Positions 41,442-49,384 of a stretch of DNA of 64,000 bases are shown in pieces. Origin of the DNA: CBDIBC01 sp965276635. GTDB lineage: Bacteria; Actinomycetota; Acidimicrobiia; Acidimicrobiales; Palsa-688. How positions within the stretch are numbered: position 1 is the first letter of the stretch; every line of letters begins with the position of its first letter. A model generated the notes under the pieces. It searched no databases, was not told where the DNA came from, and worked only from the letters and a program-made list of their open reading frames with translations. The translations under genes were made by a program, and so were the position numbers. Location of the stretch: the NCBI GenBank assembly GCA_965276635.1, contig CBDIBC010000002.1, positions 248,001 through 312,000 on the forward strand. The letters are read 5' to 3'.

Positions 41442-42659
41442 CTACGGGTTGGGTGCGGTGTACGGCGTCTGGTACGGCCCCAGCGGGGTCAGCTTGCAGA
41501 GGTACGACGAGCTGTTCGGCCAGCCGGCGTGGTCGGCGGCGGTGAAGGTGTACGTCCACTGCGGCACGGTGAAGCCCTGCCCGTGGATGCCCTCGATAGC
41601 CTTGACGATCGCCGGTCCGTTCAGGCTCTTGGCCTGCTCGATGGCGTACTTCAGGATGAGCAGCGAGTCGTTGGCGTTCAGGAGGCTCGACGCCAGGCCC
41701 GGCTGCGAGATGTGCGTCCGGGCGGTCACGTACGCCGTCAGATCGTTCAGGGGTGCCGGGATGGGTTGGTTCTCGGGGATGTCGGTCTGGCAGGTGGAGA
41801 GGGCGTGCGCGGCCAACGATCCGATGGACGAGTAGCCCACGAAGTAGGCGGCGAACTCGGTGAAGATGTGCGGCGACCAGTTCATGCCCTGGAGGTCGGT
41901 GTACACCTGGCCGAGCCCGACCTCGCCGGGCAGCACCAGGCTCTCGGCCCCGGCCGATCGCAGCTGCTGGAGCTGGGTGGTCATGTTCGTGGCGGTGAGG
42001 GAATAGGTGGTGTTGCCGACGACCGTGTCCCCGTTCGCCTTCGCCGCGCCCGCCACGTCGGAGGCCAGGCCCTCGCCGAGAGGCGTGGTATCGCTCAGAA
42101 TCCCGAGCTTCGACGCTCCCAGCCCGTGGGCGTACTTGGCGATGGCCACACCCTGGGGCTGCAGGACGTTGTAGTCGGTGAAGGCATAGGGCCACTTGCT
42201 GCCGTCGGCCCAGGTGTCGTCGGGGGCGAAGTCCACCACCGGCACCTTGGCCTTCATGAACACGGCGGTAGCCTGCTGGACCGTGGTGGACGTCCCGTCA
42301 TAGACGATGGCAGCCACGTGGTCGTTGACCAGCTGCTCGGCATCGGACACGGCCACCGACGGGTCGCCTTGGTCGTTCAGGGAGGTCAGCTGGATCTGGT
42401 GACCGGCGATGCCGCCGCGACTGTTCTGGCGGGCGACGATGGACTGCTCCTCGGCCGCGTCGGCCTGCCCGAACGCAGCCGTCGGCCCGCTCAACGTGTA
42501 AATGGCCCCCAGCTTGATGGGGCCGGCCGGGATGCTCCGGCTCCCTGGGCTCGCCGTGCTCTTCGAGCTGCTCGATCCGCAGCCCGTGACGACCCCGGCG
42601 AGCATGGCGGCGGCGGCGCCGAAACCCAGGACGCGCCTGGTGACTGTGACAGAACCCAT
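41442..42659 (-). CDS. LivK-type substrate-binding lipoprotein
   Basis: 405 residues. Signal peptide with lipobox LAGVVTGC (Cys about 27), a Ser-rich linker, then a periplasmic-binding-protein fold of the Leu/Ile/Val class: IKLGAIYTLSGPTAAFGQ, QLVNDHVAAIVYDGTSTTVQQA, KLGILSDTTPLGEG, and AIEGIHGQGFTV. It delivers ligand to the LivH/LivMGF transporter; in catabolic clusters such proteins often bind aromatic acids, urea or amides rather than Leu. ATG 42659 follows GGGAGG. It would be lipidated by Lgt (13126). First gene of the transporter operon. Confidence 0.92.
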   Translation of the reverse strand: MGSVTVTRRVLGFGAAAAMLAGVVTGCGSSSSKSTASPGSRSIPAGPIKLGAIYTLSGPTAAFGQADAAEEQSIVARQNSRGGIAGHQIQLTSLNDQGDPSVAVSDAEQLVNDHVAAIVYDGTSTTVQQATAVFMKAKVPVVDFAPDDTWADGSKWPYAFTDYNVLQPQGVAIAKYAHGLGASKLGILSDTTPLGEGLASDVAGAAKANGDTVVGNTTYSLTATNMTTQLQQLRSAGAESLVLPGEVGLGQVYTDLQGMNWSPHIFTEFAAYFVGYSSIGSLAAHALSTCQTDIPENQPIPAPLNDLTAYVTARTHISQPGLASSLLNANDSLLILKYAIEQAKSLNGPAIVKAIEGIHGQGFTVPQWTYTFTAADHAGWPNSSSYLCKLTPLGPYQTPYTAPNP

Positions 42660-42810
42660 TGGTTACCTCCCTCTCGTGACTTCCCCCGGACGTCTCCTCG
42701 TCGCTTCCCGCAGGCGTGCGCCTTGACGTGCCGACCTTAGGGAGCGTTAAGTACACTCGTTTCCGGAGACAGGTCTAGCAGAGCGCCCGCGCGCCGGCAC
42801 GCGACGCCGG

Positions 42811-43193
42811 ATGGACATGGGATTGCGGTGTCTCGCGAGCGATGGATGGCTCGACGGGTCGGTCGAGCCGGCGTCGGTCCCGGTGCTGTCGGGTGGGAAC
42901 GTGGATCCGCTGCTGCGCACCAAGCTGATCGCCCACGGCCTGTCGGCGGCCGGGCGCTACCTGGTGCTGCGGATCGTCATGGACGACCGGCCGGGCGCGC
43001 TGGCCGCGCTGACATCGGCGTTGGCCGACCTGCGGCTGAACGTCCTCGACGTCGCGCACCATCGCTCGGGGCGCGCCCTGCACCTGGCCGAGGTGGAGGT
43101 CGCCGTCCCGTCGAGACCCGTGACACCGAGCACCACGAGGAGGTCCTCGGCGCCCTGCGCGCCGCCGGCTACCGGGCCGAACGGGTGGCCTGA
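42811..43193 (+). pseudogene. threonine dehydratase (IlvA-like) C-terminal remnant, frameshifted
   Basis: The frame from 42811 encodes VPVLSGGNVDPLL, AHGLSAAGRYLVLRIVMDDRPGALAAL and NVLDVAHHRSGRALHLAEVEV, which are the end of the PLP domain and the ACT-like domain of catabolic threonine dehydratase. Near 43110 the match moves to another frame (ETRDTEHHEEVLGALRAAGYRAERVA, stop 43191-43193), consistent with loss of one base. The N-terminal PLP-binding domain (about 300 residues) is missing, because the adjacent minus-strand lipoprotein gene occupies that space. A non-functional relic. Confidence 0.75.
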
Positions 43194-43574
43194 CCGACGC
43201 GCCCGCCCCCGCGTCGGCGAGCAGCACCGGCGTGGGCGGGACCGGTGTGGCCGGAATCATCGTTGGCCCGGGCGGGTGATCCGCTCGCCCCCCACGTCAG
43301 CAGGCGGCACTTGTGTGGCCGGCGTCATCGTTCGCGCGCTGACCCAGGAACGTCCGTGGGCGAACGCGCGAACGATGACGACCTCGCCACGTTGTCGGCC
43401 CGTCGGCCACCGCCCGGCCTGCCATCCGTCGGCCACCGCCCGGCCGCCACCCGCCCGCCCGCCTTTTTGGTGGCCCATGGTCGGGTTCGGTCGCGACCAC
43501 GGCGCGTCCGATCGAGACGCTTTCTCGAGAACAGCTATTCTCGGCGGACGGATCGGCGCGAGGGGAGCGGTGCG
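43194..43574. other. intergenic region with long inverted and direct repeats upstream of Rieske operon
   Basis: No gene seen in 380 bp. Contents: a 16-bp perfect inverted repeat (CGTCATCGTTCGCGCG 43323-43338 and its complement 43365-43380, 26-nt spacer); a 20-bp direct repeat CCGTCGGCCACCGCCCGGCC at 43400 and 43426; and the operator-like palindrome at 43526. Confidence 0.75.
43526..43543. promoter_or_regulatory. operator-like palindrome before Rieske oxygenase
   Basis: CGAGAACAGCTATTCTCG is an 18-bp palindrome with one mismatched pair, 32 bp before the Rieske GTG. It matches 14 of 18 positions with the palindrome at 48708-48725 in front of the TetR gene, suggesting the same regulator. Confidence 0.6.
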
Positions 43575-44909
43575 GTGGCAATCGTGGACCAGTTGGCGGG
43601 GGCCGACGACCTCCGCTGCGTCGGATCGGACCTGATCCCGCGAGAGCGTTTCACCTCGGTGGCGTTCCTGCAGCTGGAGTACGAGCGGCTGTGGCCGCGC
43701 GTTTGGCAGATCGCCTGCCGGGTGGAGGAGCTTCGGGAACCGGGAGACTTCGTCGAGTACTCGATCGGGCCGAGGTCGGTCGTCGTGGTGCGGAGCAGCT
43801 CGGGCCAGCTGCGGGCGTTCCACAACACCTGCCCGCACCGGGGCACTCGTCTGGCTGAGGGGTGCGGTCACCTGGCCGGCGAGATCCGGTGCCGTTTCCA
43901 CGGGTGGCGCTGGGACCTCGAGGGGGCGAACACCTTCGTGCTCGATGCCCATGAGTTCCCGCCGACCGCAGCCGAGGACATCGCGCTCAGGACCTGCGCG
44001 GTCGACACGTGGGGCGGCTTCGTGTTCGTCCACCTCGGTTCGGACCCCGAACCGCTGCGGGACTTCCTCCATCCGCTCCCCGAGCTGCTCGACGTCTACC
44101 AGCCGGAGCGGATGCGCCTCACCGGGCGAAAGGCCACGATCGTGCCGGCGAACTGGAAGGTCGTCGTCGACGCGTTCAACGAGGGGTACCACATTGCCGC
44201 CACCCATCCCGAGTTGCTGCAGTGGAAGGACGACACCTCCCTGGAGTACACCACCTTCAAGACCCATACCATGTACGGAGGGGGCGGTGAGCCGCGACCC
44301 AGCCCCCGCCTCGGCTACCAGCCCGACGACGTGGACCAGAACGAGTTGCTCGCCCTCAAGATCAGCGACCTGGTCGCCAACCTCCCCGGGTACTTCGGGC
44401 CCGACGACCTGGCCGCTCTCAACGAGATCACCCGGACGCCCCTGCCGGAGGGGACCAGTGCCGGGCAGTTCTACCTGGCCCGGCGGCGACAGGGAGCGGC
44501 AGCCCGTGGTCTCGACTGGTCGGGTCTGACCGACGAGCAGGTGCTGGGCGGCGACGATCCCCTCATGTTCCCGAGCGTGCTCGGGCCCGTGGTGGCCGGG
44601 GGATGGTTCGCCTACCGCATCCGACCCAACGGCTTCGACCCGCACTCCTCGCTCTTCGAGATCTGGACCCTCCAGCAGGTCCCTGATGGCACCCCTGAGG
44701 GACCGGTGCCGGAGACGGAGTGGGCGCCCGACTACCTGACCCACGACTGGGGCCTGATCGTGAACCAGGACATGGCGAACTTCGCGGCGATCCAACGGGG
44801 ATTGATGGTCCCCGACGGTCCGGGCCTGCGCTGGAACCGCAGGCAGGAATGTGGGGTGCGACGGTTCCACGAGGTCATCGACCGCTACCTCTTCGACACC
44901 GTCGACTGA
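43575..44909 (+). CDS. Rieske non-heme iron oxygenase, alpha subunit
   Basis: 444 residues. Rieske [2Fe-2S] site NTCPHRGTRL with later IRCRFHGW (CxH...CxxH), and the mononuclear iron facial triad in VDAFNEGYHIAATHPEL (Asp, two His) with a late Asp region (NQDMANF). It adds oxygen to an aromatic or unsaturated substrate, using electrons from the ferredoxin encoded next. GTG 43575 is preceded by GAGGGGAG. First of four plus-strand genes. No beta subunit follows, so it is probably a homo-oligomeric alpha-type enzyme. Confidence 0.93.
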   Translation: MAIVDQLAGADDLRCVGSDLIPRERFTSVAFLQLEYERLWPRVWQIACRVEELREPGDFVEYSIGPRSVVVVRSSSGQLRAFHNTCPHRGTRLAEGCGHLAGEIRCRFHGWRWDLEGANTFVLDAHEFPPTAAEDIALRTCAVDTWGGFVFVHLGSDPEPLRDFLHPLPELLDVYQPERMRLTGRKATIVPANWKVVVDAFNEGYHIAATHPELLQWKDDTSLEYTTFKTHTMYGGGGEPRPSPRLGYQPDDVDQNELLALKISDLVANLPGYFGPDDLAALNEITRTPLPEGTSAGQFYLARRRQGAAARGLDWSGLTDEQVLGGDDPLMFPSVLGPVVAGGWFAYRIRPNGFDPHSSLFEIWTLQQVPDGTPEGPVPETEWAPDYLTHDWGLIVNQDMANFAAIQRGLMVPDGPGLRWNRRQECGVRRFHEVIDRYLFDTVD

Positions 44910-44912
44910 ACG

Positions 44913-45230
44913 GTGACGGTCCGGGTGGAGCCCGCCGGCGCGCGCATCGAGGTTGGTCGGGACGAGACCCTCATGGGCGCGGCCGTGCGAGCGGGCTATC
45001 GGTGGCCGTCCATCTGTGGCGGCCTAGCCGAATGTGGCGCCTGCGTGATGGAGCTGCTGGTCTTCGCGACGGCGGACCTGCCGCCCGTCACCCGGCGCGA
45101 GCACGAGCGTCTGCAGACCGTGCCGGAGTGCCGCCTCCGGCCGGATGCGACGCTCCGGTTGGCCTGCCAGTTCCGACCCGGTGACATCGACGTGACTGTG
45201 CAAAAGCGCGGCGTCCGGCTGGCATCGTGA
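44913..45230 (+). CDS. 2Fe-2S ferredoxin (plant type)
   Basis: 105 residues, GTG start 3 bp after the Rieske stop. Cluster ligands: SICGGLAECGACVMEL (C-x5-C-x2-C) and the distal LACQFRP. Likely electron donor to the Rieske oxygenase. No reductase gene is in this operon, so a reductase must be shared from elsewhere. Its stop overlaps the next start. Confidence 0.9.
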   Translation: MTVRVEPAGARIEVGRDETLMGAAVRAGYRWPSICGGLAECGACVMELLVFATADLPPVTRREHERLQTVPECRLRPDATLRLACQFRPGDIDVTVQKRGVRLAS

Positions 45231-45577
45231 GCGCGGCCTCCCCGCCACTCGTCGGGGAGGAGGAGTTCTTCCTGGTCGACGTGGTCCAGGTGGCTCCCGG
45301 CGACGTAGCCGCCTACCTGCGCACCTTCGAGGAGCTAGGTTTGCCCGTCATGCGCCGTGCCGGGGCGGTGCTGGAGTCCTGCCGGGCCACGGCCGACGAC
45401 CTCGGCGTCGACGTGGACATCGAGGTGGTGTGGCGGTTGCCGGGCTTCGTCACCTGGAATCGCATCCGCCGCGACCTGGTGGTCGATCCCGTCTGGCACG
45501 ACTGGGGGCGGAGAGCGGCGGCCCTGCGCCGGGGCGGCGCCCGCCGCATCATGCGCCCCGTCACCCTGGGAACCTGA
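45227..45577 (+). CDS. dimeric alpha/beta-barrel protein (NIPSNAP-like)
   Basis: 116 residues. FFLVDVVQVAPGDVAAYLRTFEELGLPVMRRAG followed by VDIEVVWRLPGFVTWNRIRRDLV is the beta-alpha-beta-beta pattern of small ferredoxin-like barrels (NIPSNAP/EthD/ABM group). These often bind or process aromatic or polycyclic intermediates. GTG start overlaps the ferredoxin stop. In this operon it may help substrate delivery or product breakdown after oxygenation. No catalytic residue is assignable. Confidence 0.6.
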   Translation: MSAASPPLVGEEEFFLVDVVQVAPGDVAAYLRTFEELGLPVMRRAGAVLESCRATADDLGVDVDIEVVWRLPGFVTWNRIRRDLVVDPVWHDWGRRAAALRRGGARRIMRPVTLGT

Positions 45578-45580
45578 GCC

Positions 45581-46267
45581 GTGCTCCGCCGCTTCGAGAT
45601 CTACTCGTTCGATCCCGCCGCATCCCCGAGCGCCGTCGCCGCCCTGCGCACGGGCCTGCGGGACTGTGCGGCACACATCCCCGAGGTGCGGCACTCGGCG
45701 GTGGGCGACGATCGTGGCAATTCGCCGCTGCACCTGGCCTGGGAGCACGCCTATCGTTCGCCCGCTGACTACCGGCGCTATATGGTGCACCCCTTTCACG
45801 CCAGCGTGCTCGATCGCTACCTGCTCGCCGATAGCCCCGAGCGGGTCACCACCGACAACGGCGTCGGCATCGGGCTGCTGGGCTACGCCTGCGCCGAACC
45901 GCGCTGGTTCTCTGCGTCCGGGCTCCGGCGTCTGGTCGTTCTCGACCTGGGCGCAGCGACGCCGGACCAGGTGGCCGACGTGGAGGCCGTCATCGCGTCG
46001 GCCGGCCTGGCCACGTCGGTGTTGGCGCCCAACACGCTGGGATCGGCCTGGTTCGACGGCGAGACGCCCGTCGGCCCGGCCTCTCGCTGGACCCATCTAT
46101 GGGAGCAGGCCTTCGCCGACGAGGGAGCCCTGCAGGCCTACCTCGACGGTCCGTCACCCGCGGCGGCGTGCGAACGGGCCGAATGGCGCACCACCCCCGG
46201 CGTCACTGCGTCGGTGACGGTCTGGTACCGCATCGAGCCCGGCTACGGCTACCACGACGGTCCCTGA
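45581..46267 (+). CDS. tandem Dabb-type alpha/beta-barrel protein
   Basis: 228 residues, two similar halves. The first has FEIYSFDPAASPSAVAALRTGL, VRHSAVGDDRGNSPLHLAWEHAYRSPADYRRYMVHPFHASVLDRYL in pieces; this is the stress-responsive Dabb pattern with the conserved His of HPFH. The second half (from RLVVLDLGAATPDQVADV) repeats the fold with SRWTHLWEQAFADEGALQAYLDGP. Starts at GTG 45581, 3 bp after the preceding stop. Last gene of the Rieske operon. Possible role in binding the oxygenated intermediate; activity unknown. Confidence 0.65.
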   Translation: MLRRFEIYSFDPAASPSAVAALRTGLRDCAAHIPEVRHSAVGDDRGNSPLHLAWEHAYRSPADYRRYMVHPFHASVLDRYLLADSPERVTTDNGVGIGLLGYACAEPRWFSASGLRRLVVLDLGAATPDQVADVEAVIASAGLATSVLAPNTLGSAWFDGETPVGPASRWTHLWEQAFADEGALQAYLDGPSPAAACERAEWRTTPGVTASVTVWYRIEPGYGYHDGP

Positions 46268-46320
46268 CGGAGATTCCGTGGCCACTGTTCGCTCATTGAC
46301 GATCGAGTCCAAGCCCGTCT

Positions 46321-46854
46321 CTAGAACTGGGTTGGGTAGTTGGCGGTGGCGCATCCGGGGGCGAACGAGAGGTTCCAGACCTTCATGACGTCGGGCGGGA
46401 GGACGGGGCTGCCGGGGCCTGGTGGGCGGGCCGCCTGCGGACATGGGAAGGGGATGGAATAGCTGAAGTTCTGTGCCCATTTCCCGCCGGCGGGCCGCAT
46501 GAACACCCCGGAGCGGTCAGCGACTACGACGTACGGTCCTGCCTCGTGGGGAGAGATCGGCTTGTTGTCGTAGGTGACGGTGCAATTCTTGGCCGGTTCG
46601 AACGTGGATGGCCCATTCGACGCCGTTCAGGGTCGCTGCCTTCGTGTTCCGGGCACGACCTGGGCGGGGCACGACAGGGGTGTCTGGCTGTAGGAGTCAA
46701 ATGCCGCGGCCAGGTTCTGGAGGTCAGCTGCGGTCAGAGTGGCCGCGGCCGCGGTGCTGTTGCCTGCGGCGCTGGTCGTGGTATGGCCGGCCCCGCACCC
46801 GGCAAGAGTGGCCAGGAGCCCTGCTCCTAGGAGTACCCGCACTGTCCGTCGCAT
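46321..46854 (-). pseudogene. secreted lipoprotein gene interrupted by compensating frameshifts
   Basis: From ATG 46854 (GGGAGG upstream) the frame gives a lipoprotein signal with lipobox LATLAGC and a Ser/Ala/Thr linker, then reads SCPAQVVPGTRRQRP and stops at TGA 46627-46629. The same frame reopens downstream (FEPAKNCTVTYDNKP, GPYVVVADRSGVFMRP, ending TANYPTQF at 46321). In between, another frame gives the natural-looking NTKAATLNGVEWAIHV. One deleted and one inserted base about 55 nt apart would restore a single protein of some 175 residues. Product unknown; the Cys pairs suggest a folded extracellular domain. Confidence 0.65.
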
Positions 46855-46894
46855 CGATCCTCCCCAGACCGCCGATCTGAACGCGACGTTACGC

Positions 46895-48061
46895 TCAGCG
46901 CAGCTCCCGGAAGAAGGCGCGTAGATCCTCGACGATGAGGTCGGGCTCCTCGGCGGCGGCGAAGTGGCCGCCGCGGGGCATCTCGGTCCAGCGCACCAGG
47001 TTGGTGTGGATCTCGGCCACGGAACGGGGGACGAAGACCAGGTCGTTGGGGAACACGGCGATGGCGGTGGGCACCTCGATCGCCGGGTTCCGGTCGTGGA
47101 CGGTACGAACCGCCTGGCGCCAGTTCTCCCAGTAGTAGCGCATGGTCGAGCCGATGGACCCGGTGACCCAGTAGAGCATCACGTTCGTCAACAAGAAGTC
47201 GCGCGACAGGGCGTCGTACACGTCGCCGTCGTGGTCGCTCCACAGCCGGCGCCGCTCCAGGATCCACGACGCCAGGCCAACGGGCGAGTCGTTCAGGGCG
47301 TAGGCCAGGGTCTGGGGATCCTGCGAGTGCACGGCGACATGGCTGGCCGCGCTGGCCATCCTCGTCTGCATCCGGTCGAACCATCCCTCCTCGCCGGGGC
47401 CGTACTGCTCGGCGCTCAACCCGGAGTAATACGACACGCGAAGCAGGACGGGCAGGCTCAGGTGCACGCCGAGCAGGTGGTCGGGGAACTCGTGGCCGAG
47501 CTGGGCGGTGACGCTGGCTCCCCAGTCGCCGCCGTGGGCGCCGAAGTGCTCGTAGCCCAGCACGTCGTGCATGAGCCGGGTCCACAACGCGGCGGTGGTG
47601 CGCACGGTGACGCCGGTGCGGGTGAGCGGCGTGGAGAAGCCGTAGCCCGGCAGCGAGGGTACGACGACGTCGAACGCGTCGGCGGGATCACCGCCGTGGT
47701 TGGCCGGATCGGCGAGCGCGTCGATGACCTCGCCGAAGTCCCAGAACGTCCACGGCCACCCGTGGGTGAGGACGATCGGGATCGGGTTCGGTCCGACACC
47801 GCGACGGTGGATGAAGTGGATGGGCACGTCGTCGAGCACCACCCGGTAGTGGGCGAAGCGGTTCATGGCCGCTTCCTGGCGCCGCCAGTCGTAGCCGTCG
47901 CGCCAGTAGGCAACCAGGTCCTCCAGCCACGCCCGGTTGGTGCCGTAGCGCCAGTCCTCGTTCCCCGGGTCATTTGGCCACCGGATCGCCGAGAGGCGTG
48001 ATCGAAGGTCGTCGAGGACGGTGTCGTCGACGTGGATGGCGAACCGCTCCGGTGTGCTCAT
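46895..48061 (-). CDS. epoxide hydrolase (alpha/beta hydrolase, microsomal type)
   Basis: 388 residues. The N-terminal epoxide-hydrolase lid/EHN region (FAIHVDDTVLDDLRSRLSAIRWPND) precedes the alpha/beta core: oxyanion motif THGWPWTFWDF, nucleophile Asp in AHGGDWGASVTAQLG, and the catalytic His in EMPRGGHFAAAEEPD. Opens epoxides to diols, plausibly acting on products of the P450s. ATG 48061 overlaps the TetR stop (ATGA), so it is translationally coupled to its regulator. Confidence 0.9.
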   Translation of the reverse strand: MSTPERFAIHVDDTVLDDLRSRLSAIRWPNDPGNEDWRYGTNRAWLEDLVAYWRDGYDWRRQEAAMNRFAHYRVVLDDVPIHFIHRRGVGPNPIPIVLTHGWPWTFWDFGEVIDALADPANHGGDPADAFDVVVPSLPGYGFSTPLTRTGVTVRTTAALWTRLMHDVLGYEHFGAHGGDWGASVTAQLGHEFPDHLLGVHLSLPVLLRVSYYSGLSAEQYGPGEEGWFDRMQTRMASAASHVAVHSQDPQTLAYALNDSPVGLASWILERRRLWSDHDGDVYDALSRDFLLTNVMLYWVTGSIGSTMRYYWENWRQAVRTVHDRNPAIEVPTAIAVFPNDLVFVPRSVAEIHTNLVRWTEMPRGGHFAAAEEPDLIVEDLRAFFRELR

Positions 48062-48696
48062 CGGGGGTCGGGGAGGCCGAGGGCCCGATGGGCGAAGTCG
48101 ACCAGCTGGCGGACCGTCGTCGGCTCCGGTCCCGTCCCCCGGGCCAGGTAGCGGCGCAGGGTGTCGGCGGTGAAGGAAAAGATGATCTGGGCGTCGCTGG
48201 CGGGGTCGGGGCTGGTGGACCGCCCGTTGGCGACCGCGGCCCGGATTTGGCGCTCGAGCGGCGCGATCACCGTGCCCTGGTTCCTGCCCAGCGCGTCGGG
48301 GAAGTCGGTGGCCAGGCGGCCGGCGCCGAGCGTCCACGGCAACGTCCGGCGGGCCGCGGCCCGGTTCGCGGCCTGGCGGACGAACCCGACGATCCACGCG
48401 TCGATACGGCCTACCTCGTCGGTCGCCGCCGCCATCCGGCGTTCGAGATGGTCGACCAGGAGGTGCGATCCTTGTTCCAGGGCGGCCAACAGCAGCTCGT
48501 CCTTGGCGCGGAAGTGCCGGTAGAAGGCTTTGGTGGACAGGCCGGCTTCGGCCAGGATCTCGCGCACCGAGGGCTCGATGGTGCCGTGACGGGCGGTGAC
48601 CGCCCACGTGGCCGAAACCAGCTGGGCCATCTCCGGGCCGCCTGTGGTCTTGGCGCGGGCCCCGGCCGGTCGTTCCTCGGTGGTTGGTGATGGCAT
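48058..48696 (-). CDS. TetR-family regulator of epoxide hydrolase operon
   Basis: About 212 residues. The helix-turn-helix ATWAVTARHGTIEPSVREILAEAGLSTKAFYRHFRAKDELLLAAL (in pieces) is typical. The C-terminal half is helical with WTLGAGRLATDFPDALGR and IIFSFTADTLRRYLARG. ATG 48696 is preferred over upstream in-frame codons. Its promoter region carries the palindrome at 48708, shared with the Rieske operon promoter, so it probably represses itself with the epoxide hydrolase, the divergent oxidoreductase operon, and the Rieske operon. Confidence 0.87.
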   Translation of the reverse strand: MPSPTTEERPAGARAKTTGGPEMAQLVSATWAVTARHGTIEPSVREILAEAGLSTKAFYRHFRAKDELLLAALEQGSHLLVDHLERRMAAATDEVGRIDAWIVGFVRQAANRAAARRTLPWTLGAGRLATDFPDALGRNQGTVIAPLERQIRAAVANGRSTSPDPASDAQIIFSFTADTLRRYLARGTGPEPTTVRQLVDFAHRALGLPDPR

Positions 48697-48707
48697 TCGG
48701 CACGTCC

Positions 48708-48725
48708 CGAAAACAGTTGTTATCG
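48708..48725. promoter_or_regulatory. operator-like palindrome between TetR and oxidoreductase operon
   Basis: CGAAAACAGTTGTTATCG (14 of 18 positions palindromic; core AACA-GT-TGTT) lies 12 bp upstream of the TetR ATG and 66 bp upstream of the divergent oxidoreductase start. It resembles the palindrome at 43526 (consensus CGARAACAGYTRTTMTCG). Confidence 0.6.
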
Positions 48726-48790
48726 TCCGGAGGGGTAGCCTACCCATCTCGGGTGTCGGAGAGCTCGGGTGTCGAAGAAGAGGTGTGTGG

Positions 48791-49384
48791 GTGGGACGGA
48801 CCGTCGAACGAGAGATTGGTATGACCGGCATCGGCGGTCAGGGCGTCCAGCTGATCGCCCGGACGCTGGCGTTGGCCGCCATGTCCGAAGGCCACGAGGT
48901 GATGGTCTTCGGCAGCTACGGCGGCATGATGCGGGGCGGGAACACCGACGCCACCGTGGTCCTGAGCCAGGGTCGGGTGCTGGCCCCTCCCACGGTCTCG
49001 CGGTACTGGGCGGCGCTGGCCATGCACCCGGCGTACTGGCCGCAGCTGCGCGATCGGCTGGACCCGGCCGGCTTTGCCCTGGTCGATGCGAGCGTCTTTC
49101 GCGAACCGGTGGACATCCCCGGTGGTCGGGTCCTCGAGATCGAGGCCACCCGACTGGCGACCGACCTGGGGACGTCGCGCGCCGCCGGCATGTTGGCGCT
49201 GGGCGCGTTCGTCGCCGCCACCGGGATCGTGAGCGTCGATGCCGCCCGGCGCGCTGCCCACGACGTGCTGCCCGCCTATCGCCAGGAGCACGCCGCCGCC
49301 AACGCCCGCGCCCTGCAGGCCGGCTTCGAGCTGGTGGAGGCGCCGATGGTGGAGGCGTGGCCGGTCGCCGCGAGTGTGCGATGA
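48791..49384 (+). CDS. 2-oxoacid:ferredoxin oxidoreductase, gamma subunit
   Basis: 197 residues of the pyruvate/ketoisovalerate oxidoreductase catalytic gamma domain: MTGIGGQGVQLIARTLALAA, VFGSYGGMMRGGNTDATVVLS, and LATDLGTSRAAGMLALGAFVAATG. It is the CoA-side subunit of the four-part enzyme that oxidatively decarboxylates a 2-oxoacid to acyl-CoA with ferredoxin reduction. GTG 48791 is chosen for the GAGG 7 nt upstream. First gene of a tightly overlapping operon, divergent from TetR. Confidence 0.87.
   Translation: MGRTVEREIGMTGIGGQGVQLIARTLALAAMSEGHEVMVFGSYGGMMRGGNTDATVVLSQGRVLAPPTVSRYWAALAMHPAYWPQLRDRLDPAGFALVDASVFREPVDIPGGRVLEIEATRLATDLGTSRAAGMLALGAFVAATGIVSVDAARRAAHDVLPAYRQEHAAANARALQAGFELVEAPMVEAWPVAASVR

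Noticed and set aside
40500..42740. Very long plus-strand open frame opposite the transporter genes
   Set aside because: It is antisense to livK, livH and livMGF, has His/Gly/Arg-rich composition without domains, and results from high GC. The same applies to long antisense frames at 11.6-14.1, 30.6-32.1, 55.8-57.8 and 59.0-61.4 kb.
46627..46629. Selenocysteine or stop readthrough at the in-frame TGA of the lipoprotein gene
   Set aside because: Residues flanking the TGA do not look like the natural protein; two compensating indels give a better reading, and no selenocysteine genes are seen.
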